Source: QYOJ01 sp964616825
GTDB lineage: Bacteria > Bacteroidota > Bacteroidia > Bacteroidales > FEN-979
Length of the DNA stretch: 64,000 nt
Direction: 5' to 3'
NCBI GenBank assembly: GCA_964616825.1
Contig: CAZTSX010000013.1
Location: 1 to 64,000 of the forward strand
The position numbers and the translations under genes were made by a program. Shown here piece by piece: positions 57,518-64,000 of the stretch; positions within the stretch are counted from its first letter, which is position 1; each line of letters starts with the position of its first letter. The notes under the pieces were generated by a model. That model saw only the letters and a list, made by a program, of their open reading frames with translations, searched no databases and had not been told where the DNA came from.

Positions 57518-59224
57518 ATGAAAAGGAATTTTTTGCTTGTAGCATCATTGATTTTCATCCTGATGCTTGGAGGTTTTACCACCGCTTCTGCATGCACCAA
57601 TTTTCTCATTACTAAAGGCGCTTCAGCTGACGGATCGGTGATGATCTCCTACTCAGCCGACTCGCATGTCCTGTATGGTGAGCTCTACTTCTGGCCGGCC
57701 GCCGATTATCCTGAAGGAACGATGCTGGATATTTTCGAATGGGATACAGGAAAGCCGATGGGACAGATTCCACAGGTCAGCCATACCTTTTCTGTCGTTG
57801 GAAATATAAATGAGAACCAGGTGGCTATCGGGGAGACGACTTACGGCGGCCGGAGAGAACTTGGCAAGCAACCAGGCGCTATCATGGATTACGGCAGCCT
57901 GATGTATATCGCTCTCCAACGAGCTACTTCTGCCCGTGATGCCATCCGCATCATTGCCGACCTGATGGACAAATACGGGTATGCCAGTTCGGGCGAATCG
58001 TTCTCTGTCTCCGATAAGAATGAAGCATGGATCCTTGAGATGATCGGCAAAGGAGAAGGAGAAAAAGGGGCTGTCTGGGTCGCTCTCCTGGTTCCTGACG
58101 GGTACGTTTGCGGCCATGCCAACCAGGCACGGATCACCACCTTTCCTTATCAGAAAGAGAACAAGTGGGATGATCCCAATGCCACCTGCTACAACGCTCC
58201 CGACGTGATCTCGTTTGCCCGTGCCAAAGGGTGGTATGATGGTCCCGATAGTGATTTCAGTTTTTCAGACACCTATGCTCCCGTCGGTTTTGGTGGAGCC
58301 CGTTTCTGCGAAGCCCGCGTCTATGCGATGTTCAACCGGGTTAACGCCAATATGGGTCAACATGAAGAGTATGCCCGAGGTAACATTGAGCATGGTGACC
58401 ATGGATATGCTTCCAACCGGATGCCTCTCTGGATCAAGCCTGATAAAAAAGTGTCGGTACATGATATGATGGAGCTGATGCGCGACCATTATGAAGGCAC
58501 TTCCATGGATATGACATACGACTTTGGCGCCGGGCCTTTCCAGGCCCCATATCGCTGGCGTCCGATGACCTGGCAGGTTGATAGTATACCTTATTGCAAC
58601 GAACGGGCAACCTCTACCCAGCAAAGCGGATTTGTCTTTGTCGCTCAATCCCGTAACTGGCTCCCCGACCCTATCGGTGGCATTCTCTGGTTCAGTGTTG
58701 ACGACACCTACACCAACTGTTATGCCCCGATGTATTGTGGCATCCTCAGGGTTCCGGAGCCTTATGCAGTCGGTAATGGCGATATGCTGACCTACTCACC
58801 TACCTCTGCCTTCTGGACATTCACGTTTGTCTCGAACTGGGCCTACACAAAATACAATTATATGATCAAGGATATTCAGAAGGTTCAGAAGCGCCTGGAG
58901 ACATTTTTCATCAACGCAACACCTGGTGTTGACAAAGAGGCACTTGTCCTGTACAACGAAAAGCCCATGGCTGCACGGGAATTCCTTACCGATTATTCGG
59001 ATGCAATGGGGAATTACACTGTTGATACCTGGCGCGATCTGGGGCAGTACCTGCTAGTGAAATACCACGATGGCAACGTGAAGAAAGAGAAGGATGGGAA
59101 ATTTGAATACAATGAGTGGGGTGTTCCTGTGTTTCCTGATCAACCCGGATATTCAGAAGAGTGGTACCGGATGGTGGTCAAAGATCATGGCGATAACATC
59201 AAGAGGAGCGGTTCAGGACATTGA
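57518..59224 (+). CDS. Secreted C69-family dipeptidase
   Basis: A 568-residue Ntn-hydrolase of peptidase family C69/U34. The N-terminus is a signal peptide (2-25) ending TASA, and cleavage would expose C26 (CTNFLITKGASADGSVMI), the expected catalytic N-terminal nucleophile. Family segments follow: QVAIGETTYGGRREL, SLMYIALQRATSARDAIRII, GESFSVSDKNEAWILEMIG and FCEARVYAMFNRVN. The overall length matches Bacteroidota members. It probably hydrolyses dipeptides in the periplasm or outside. It is transcribed alone from a well-matched promoter, and its stop is immediately followed by the convergent T9SS gene. Confidence 0.92.
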   Translation: MKRNFLLVASLIFILMLGGFTTASACTNFLITKGASADGSVMISYSADSHVLYGELYFWPAADYPEGTMLDIFEWDTGKPMGQIPQVSHTFSVVGNINENQVAIGETTYGGRRELGKQPGAIMDYGSLMYIALQRATSARDAIRIIADLMDKYGYASSGESFSVSDKNEAWILEMIGKGEGEKGAVWVALLVPDGYVCGHANQARITTFPYQKENKWDDPNATCYNAPDVISFARAKGWYDGPDSDFSFSDTYAPVGFGGARFCEARVYAMFNRVNANMGQHEEYARGNIEHGDHGYASNRMPLWIKPDKKVSVHDMMELMRDHYEGTSMDMTYDFGAGPFQAPYRWRPMTWQVDSIPYCNERATSTQQSGFVFVAQSRNWLPDPIGGILWFSVDDTYTNCYAPMYCGILRVPEPYAVGNGDMLTYSPTSAFWTFTFVSNWAYTKYNYMIKDIQKVQKRLETFFINATPGVDKEALVLYNEKPMAAREFLTDYSDAMGNYTVDTWRDLGQYLLVKYHDGNVKKEKDGKFEYNEWGVPVFPDQPGYSEEWYRMVVKDHGDNIKRSGSGH

Positions 59225-60576
59225 TTACTCAAACACGATTTTCCCCGCATAGTTTTTCTTCCCGTTACTCAGGATGGCGTGGTAAAGCCCTTTTGCCTGG
59301 GCGCGGATGTCGAGCCGAACTGATGCCCCAGCCATTTCCACCCTGACCTCCTGCACCAGCCGGCCGGTCTGGTCGAAGATCTGTAACGTTAACTTTTTTT
59401 CCTGGCGGAACTCTTCCGGAATGGTGACGTTGCACAATCCTGTATTGGGATTGGCATAGATCAGCAGGGTATTTGATGAGGGTTTCAAAGGTTGCGGCAC
59501 CCCGGTGATCGGCGAGCATTTGGCGGCAAAAAGGTCAGATTCTCCCCGGGATGTGAAGGTGTTTGGGCCTATCTCTAAGGTATTTTTAAAAAACCCAGTT
59601 AAACCAAAATTTCCCTGGTTGTCTACATTTATGTTCAGGATTATTCCTCTTGAATACTGCCTAAGGCCGATGCAGGTTCCCCCAGGGGAAAATTTGGCCA
59701 AAAACATATCAGAGACAGATCCGGATGTGAACACCTCGGAACCACATTGTATGTTGCCACCAAAATCGCCAGATAAAATGATCTGACATCAGGTTCCAAC
59801 ACAGCCATGATGGTGTCGATGACGATGGTGTCATTTAATGTATAACCATTCACGAATAGAGAATTGTTTGCATAGGCAAGGTTTAATGGAGGGGCCTCCG
59901 ATGAAATATAAATACTTGGATAATAATTTCGTGAAATTTTCTTTGCCCATATTACATTCCCGTTTACATCATACTTCGCCAGAAAGCCTCCACGCGGGAT
60001 TGTGATGCCATCGAAGGTGATGCTATCGGTGGTGGCTCCTGAAATATAAATATTCGATTGGTCATCATACGTCAAATCAAATGCGTCATCATCGCCGGAT
60101 CCTCCTGCCGTTCTGGCCCAGATCGTGTGCCCGTCCGTATCCATTTTCACCAGAAATACGGTGAGACCATTACCATGCAAGGTGGTATCCGGCAAATCAA
60201 GATAATTGTAAAAATTACCTGTTATCAGAATATGATCATTTATCGTATCAAAGTCAATCCCGCTAATAGATGATAGGATATTGCCTGATGAGGGGTTGTA
60301 ACTTTTGAATTCTATAACCCATTCTTCTGTTCCCGAAGAATTATACTTGACTAAAAATGATCCCCGGATAATGGTATCGGTTTGAAAATAGCATGGATTG
60401 CTTCTAGTACTTCCGCTGATGAAAGTATTTCCGTTTTGATCACTAATTATACCATTTGCTACGTCAGACAATGCACCACCTGCAGATGACGACCATTGGC
60501 AATCCTGAGGCAATACAGTATTAGTCATTCCAAGAGTCAGAATGACAATTGATAATATATATACATATGTTTTCAT
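59225..60576 (-). pseudogene. Frameshifted SBBP-repeat protein with T9SS sorting domain
   Basis: Two frames make one protein. The N-terminal part (60576 down to about 59780) has a signal peptide and SBBP/beta-propeller-like repeats (GNTFISGSTRSNPCYF, TIWARTAGGSGDDDAFDL, SNIYISGATTDSITFDG). Near 59770-59790, within a TTTT run, the reading frame shifts by one base. The other frame continues the repeats (GDFGGNIQCGSEVFTSGS, DMFLAKFSPGG) and ends in a type A T9SS sorting domain (YANPNTGLCNVTIPEEF ... YHAILSNGKKNYAGKIVF). It is either a recent pseudogene or a sequencing/assembly error. It is third in a minus-strand set of secreted-protein genes. Confidence 0.8.
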
Positions 60577-60588
60577 CTCTCCTGGTTT

Positions 60589-62793
60589 TTATAAGATAAT
60601 GATTTTCTTTAATTTGGATTGTGTTGGTGTACTTATCTGAAGGAAATAGATGCCCCTGGCAAGGTGTGAAAGGTCCAGGGTAAAATGTGGTTGTGTGGCT
60701 GAGCCATGGTGGACGCGGTTCGTTAACTGATCAAAGACATCAACAGTGAACATCTCGGATGGGATTGGTTCGTTAATTTCAATTGTAAAGATCCCTGTAC
60801 CGGGGTTGGGGTAAACCATAACATCCAACGTAGGTTCTGTTATATAGAACTGAAGCTGGATCTCAGGGCTATTGGTTAACCCTTCAACCGCATTGTCACC
60901 AGGCAGCATTGTCCCACTCTTTGCCATATTAGCCAGTCCCTCACAGGGCATATCCGTATAGATCCAGGTCTCACTATTCAATTGCGCGTGAAATTCCTGT
61001 TCAATATTGATCTCCCGGCCGGCCCTGATCTCGCACGTGCCCAATGGTTGGATTTCTACATCAACCACGATGTTCTCAAATGTCTCCACAAATGGAATCT
61101 CCGATCTTGTTAACGTATCTGTTTGGCCTGTTAAGATTCCAATCTTAGGATCACTGCATGTTTTATACACTCTGGAACATGCGGCGGCAGAGATTTTAAT
61201 CATTTCAATTGTATTGTGTTCTGGTAACCTAGGATCATAATCATATGGTATTAGTTCAAAATATCTATTTACATCTGTAAATGTATAATGTGTATTCCAG
61301 AATGTTATATCTTTATCTTCATCATAATACAATCTCGTCCACCCCTGCACCAGTGCATCCGGAATAGGCATGTAATATTGATCCTGAACATGACCGGTTA
61401 CGATATTGGTATTCGGGGAGTAAAAAGCATGTTGATACGGGTCATAATAATTGGGAGGTGCGGCACACATGGATTGTCCCTGTGGTGGAACAAACTCCTC
61501 AAAAGCCTGACAAACCGGTTTCATAAGCGAAGTACATGGTACCGGTGCGCAGTTTCCATAGTCCAGGATTCCATAGAATCTCTGTTTCAGGTTCCAGTAG
61601 AAATTCTGGTATGTCCACCAACTGTAACCACTTCCATTGCAATCCCATGTAAGCGGCAAGGTGGCCGCCGCGTAATCATACTGATCATCAAGGTCTCCGT
61701 CAAGAACCGGGAAGGAGTATCCCGATTGAGCCGTAAAGCCGGTCTCGCCAACGACCCACGGGATTGGAATGTGAATCTGATTCCAGTAAAAATATCCATG
61801 GATCCGGTCAATCATGGGATCCAGATAATCCGGAGCTTCATATTCACGTATAAAAGGATAGACATGAAATGAATAAAAATCCAACGACATAATAGAGGGG
61901 TCAAATTCAAAGATATCGGCCATTCCATGACCTCCAAGGGTTATCAGATGGTTAGGATCATTTATTTTTATTGATTTATACCATGAATTAACATTATTAC
62001 AAACGTCCTCTTTAAAATGTCCAATCTGAGAATGTGGCCATAATGAATAACTGTCCCATGAAAACTGTGGTTCATTGTCCAGGTCATAAGCTAAAAGAGT
62101 GGATCGAGCTTCAGTAGGCAAGAGTGTTATAAAAGCTTCCGAAAATGCTTCAAGGTATTCACTATGTGCATCAGGATATATGTCAGGATCATACCATCCA
62201 CCACCTCCCCCGGAAACCAGTATTACCTTTAATCGTTTCCCATTTACGTCTGTTGTTTGAGAAACAAGTGTGATAAAATGCGCTATATGTTCAAACAACC
62301 GTATAGAAACATCATCGGTAAAGGGTGGCTCAATTAAAAAACGCTTATCCAACAGGCAATCCTGCAAAGAATGGATTAATGTATTTATGTAAAACCCTGT
62401 AACCGGACATGTCCAGTTGCATTGGGGATTATACTTATTCACAATAAAAGTTCCTTCCGGGAGATGAGTCGGATTGATCCCCATCAATCGAATGGCATTG
62501 AATCCCATGGAGAGTAACTGCAGGAAATCGTTTTGCAACTGTTGGTCACAAGTAACCATATCATTACATTCAAAAGAATTGGTCGTACTCCAGGAGTGTT
62601 CAGGACTTATAAAGGTTGTCGAAAAATCTAAAGGATCAACATTTACGATATTTACCACATAATTGCACACTACCGGATAGAGATCATTGCCATTCTCATC
62701 TTTGAACTGCCTTCCTTCGATGGTCACATATTGTGCGACCGAAGCTATATCAAAGATAGCAATTATAAACAAAAGCAGCAAGAACCGTTTCAT
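60589..62793 (-). CDS. GH-A clan (GH5-like) glycoside hydrolase with T9SS sorting domain
   Basis: A 734-residue secreted protein with a signal peptide (cleavage near SVAQ, 21). Residues about 25-440 look like a (beta/alpha)8 cellulase or mannanase barrel: GFNAIRLMGIN on strand 2, ILVSGGGGGWY, YDLDNEPQFSW with acid/base E241, FYSFHVYPF, and WVVGETGF with candidate nucleophile E350. A carboxypeptidase-regulatory-like beta domain (about 478-530, VTGHVQDQYYMPIPDALVQG) follows. The C-terminus (about 655-734, YPNPGTGIFTIEI ... GIYFLQIS) is a T9SS type A sorting domain. It likely acts on a beta-glycan at the cell surface; the substrate is unknown. It overlaps the upstream gene by 4 bases. Confidence 0.75.
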   Translation of the reverse strand: MKRFLLLLFIIAIFDIASVAQYVTIEGRQFKDENGNDLYPVVCNYVVNIVNVDPLDFSTTFISPEHSWSTTNSFECNDMVTCDQQLQNDFLQLLSMGFNAIRLMGINPTHLPEGTFIVNKYNPQCNWTCPVTGFYINTLIHSLQDCLLDKRFLIEPPFTDDVSIRLFEHIAHFITLVSQTTDVNGKRLKVILVSGGGGGWYDPDIYPDAHSEYLEAFSEAFITLLPTEARSTLLAYDLDNEPQFSWDSYSLWPHSQIGHFKEDVCNNVNSWYKSIKINDPNHLITLGGHGMADIFEFDPSIMSLDFYSFHVYPFIREYEAPDYLDPMIDRIHGYFYWNQIHIPIPWVVGETGFTAQSGYSFPVLDGDLDDQYDYAAATLPLTWDCNGSGYSWWTYQNFYWNLKQRFYGILDYGNCAPVPCTSLMKPVCQAFEEFVPPQGQSMCAAPPNYYDPYQHAFYSPNTNIVTGHVQDQYYMPIPDALVQGWTRLYYDEDKDITFWNTHYTFTDVNRYFELIPYDYDPRLPEHNTIEMIKISAAACSRVYKTCSDPKIGILTGQTDTLTRSEIPFVETFENIVVDVEIQPLGTCEIRAGREINIEQEFHAQLNSETWIYTDMPCEGLANMAKSGTMLPGDNAVEGLTNSPEIQLQFYITEPTLDVMVYPNPGTGIFTIEINEPIPSEMFTVDVFDQLTNRVHHGSATQPHFTLDLSHLARGIYFLQISTPTQSKLKKIIIL

Positions 62794-64000
62794 TTCCGAC
62801 CCTCCCCATTGGCTTCTATTAACGACTTTAATTCATCTATCTGCTTCTGGAGATCGATGATGTACAACGCCTGCTCTTCAATTTTTTCCAGCAATTTAAT
62901 CTGCATGGAACCCAACTCCATGCCTTCGTTCTCTGCGATATCCTTCGCTGAGGGTATTCCGGGCAATTTATGATTGATATCAATATAATCTGCCAATTCA
63001 CTGATGGAAAGTCGTGGATAATCCTTTTCAAATACATAATCGGGAAAGCTGCTTGCAGTAACCTTCACTTCACGGGCCATAATTCCTCCTTCAACATATA
63101 ATTTAAAGGTAGAGCCCGAAGCCGGAGGTGTGGTTCCAATTCCAATCCGTTGCGCTTCGAACGAACCTTCTACATCAAACCATGCTGTCGGCCACAGGGT
63201 ATTGATGCCTATCCATCCGTTTTCGGCAATGAAAAAATCGGTGTTACCTCTTGTATGATTCCAGATAAAGAAGGAATTTGGACGGCTATCATTAATGTGG
63301 CTTCCGATCGCCCACTTTTCGATATCATTTCGATGAAACTGAATTTCATTCGTGCTCATCGATCCGGAAGCCTGGTTCATGATAAATCCACACTTTTCTC
63401 CACCGTTATGAACGATCTCCAGGTTTGTACGTGGAGCTAACAGGCCAACTCCCAACTTGCCCTCATTGGTCAGTGTCATCTTAAAGCGGGAAAGCATCTC
63501 AGGATCTGAAAGGGGAGTAGGGGAAGAACCTCCCGTTGAGGATACCACTCCGAAGAAAAGATCTCCTTTTGTATTGCCAAGGATCAGTGAACCTCCGTTA
63601 TGTGTTTGGTCGCCGAATCTGTACCAATAAGAGTTCGCTCCCCGGAAGAGGTTAAATCCTACATACCCAACAGTATTACTGGTATTTAAACTAAAACCTA
63701 ATGCATGACTAAGGTAAAGCCTGTTGTATTCGTAATTCGGATCTCCTTCAAAAATAGATCTTCCCAACACATGCAGCGGAGCACCCGGGCTGGCCGTATG
63801 GATCCCGAAATTTGAACCGAGATAATAAAGTGACGTGGTAGTGATCTCCGTTACATCCCCCTCCTCATGCCCCCCGCCACCTCCTGTACCAATCCATTTG
63901 GAAATAGCATTTGCGTCTCCGCTGCCGGTTACTGTTTGGGAAATAACTAAAGATGGGACTAAGAGAGAGAGGAAAGAAAGAAAGAAAGAAAAGAAAATCG
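62790..64000 (-). CDS. Tail-fibre-like secreted protein, 5' end beyond the window
   Basis: The frame continues upstream of the GTG at 63770 to the window edge, so the gene is partial. Upstream reading gives a hydrophobic signal-peptide core (FFSFFLSFLSLLVPSLVISQ), then TVTGSGDANAISKWIGTGGG, the usual opening of Bacteroidota tail-fibre/collar-like proteins, and GIHTASPGAPLHVLGRSIF. Repeated G-x-G/LGVG strands fill the middle. The C-terminus has the widespread module DYVFEKDYPRLSISELADYI, HKLPGIPSAKDIAENEGMEL, and a coiled coil (LLEKIEEQALYIIDLQKQI). It may be a surface fibre. Five GAAA repeats (63972-63991) lie inside the signal-peptide codons. Confidence 0.8.
   Translation of the reverse strand, partial: IFFSFFLSFLSLLVPSLVISQTVTGSGDANAISKWIGTGGGGGHEEGDVTEITTTSLYYLGSNFGIHTASPGAPLHVLGRSIFEGDPNYEYNRLYLSHALGFSLNTSNTVGYVGFNLFRGANSYWYRFGDQTHNGGSLILGNTKGDLFFGVVSSTGGSSPTPLSDPEMLSRFKMTLTNEGKLGVGLLAPRTNLEIVHNGGEKCGFIMNQASGSMSTNEIQFHRNDIEKWAIGSHINDSRPNSFFIWNHTRGNTDFFIAENGWIGINTLWPTAWFDVEGSFEAQRIGIGTTPPASGSTFKLYVEGGIMAREVKVTASSFPDYVFEKDYPRLSISELADYIDINHKLPGIPSAKDIAENEGMELGSMQIKLLEKIEEQALYIIDLQKQIDELKSLIEANGEGRK
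63972..63991. repeat. GAAA tetranucleotide tract in a signal-peptide coding region
   Basis: Five tandem GAAA copies, then A-GAAAA, flanked by a GA-rich run. On the minus strand they read TTTC repeats coding Phe, Ser and Leu in the hydrophobic core. Slippage by one unit would change the frame. Confidence 0.8.

Noticed and set aside
63768..63770. GTG at 63770 as the start of the fibre-like gene
   Set aside because: The frame continues to the window edge with a signal peptide and family-typical N-terminal residues, so this GTG is an internal Val.

Overview
This window is a chromosomal piece of a member of the Bacteroidota, most likely a gliding-lineage or Bacteroidales-like organism from a draft or metagenome assembly (there is a 100-N scaffold gap at 54590-54689). 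The evidence is the gene content: type IX secretion (T9SS) C-terminal sorting domains, the gliding lipoprotein GldH, a MurF-Alr fusion, a three-subunit succinate dehydrogenase/fumarate reductase, the futalosine menaquinone enzyme MqnC, MeaB, and a tRNA-Lys without an encoded CCA. Promoter candidates fit the Bacteroidota -7 box (TAnnTTTG), and Shine-Dalgarno sequences are mostly absent.

Layout. 1-3.1 kb: a possible small secreted peptide and a LytS-like kinase/response-regulator pair. 3.1-4.2 kb: a gene-poor stretch with an excisionase-like HTH gene beside tRNA-Lys(CTT), perhaps an element relic. 4.4-8.8 kb: meaB, then a CheR-CheB-hybrid kinase operon with no chemotaxis core. 8.9-16.5 kb: a glutamine synthetase-family gene, hsp20, an EamA transporter, a cardiolipin synthase-like PLD, yicC-gmk-nadD and pepP. 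16.6-25.0 kb: a long + strand operon of sdhCAB, holB, ricT, gldH and a class A PBP. 25.0-46.8 kb: a surface-glycan region, almost all on the minus strand. It holds an LtaS-like phosphoglycerol transferase, a GH16-like lipoprotein, a CBM/beta-propeller protein, a giant T9SS papain-like protein, two AlgJ-like proteins, an MBOAT acyltransferase, an FkbM methyltransferase, three tandem GT-C-like membrane proteins and a GT2. 46.8-59.2 kb: murF-alr, pdxA, a leucyl aminopeptidase, mqnC, a lipoprotein, a phosphatase, kdtA (broken by the gap), two outer-membrane barrels and a C69 dipeptidase. 59.2-64 kb: three secreted-protein genes on the minus strand: a frameshifted SBBP/T9SS protein, a GH-A clan (GH5-like) T9SS protein and a tail-fibre-like protein that runs off the window.

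Two observations stand out. First, short word repeats, mostly 7-8 bp units of the kind scattered between genes here, also sit in frame inside conserved genes (meaB, holB, murF-alr, kdtA, and more weakly a GT2 and a GT-C gene). They fall in linkers or between domain motifs and enlarge the proteins without breaking them. Second, five otherwise different envelope proteins in the glycan region appear to share one beta-sandwich, CBM4/9-like domain ending in a Y-x-[WF]-N ... D signature. This suggests one locus that builds, acylates and binds a surface polymer.
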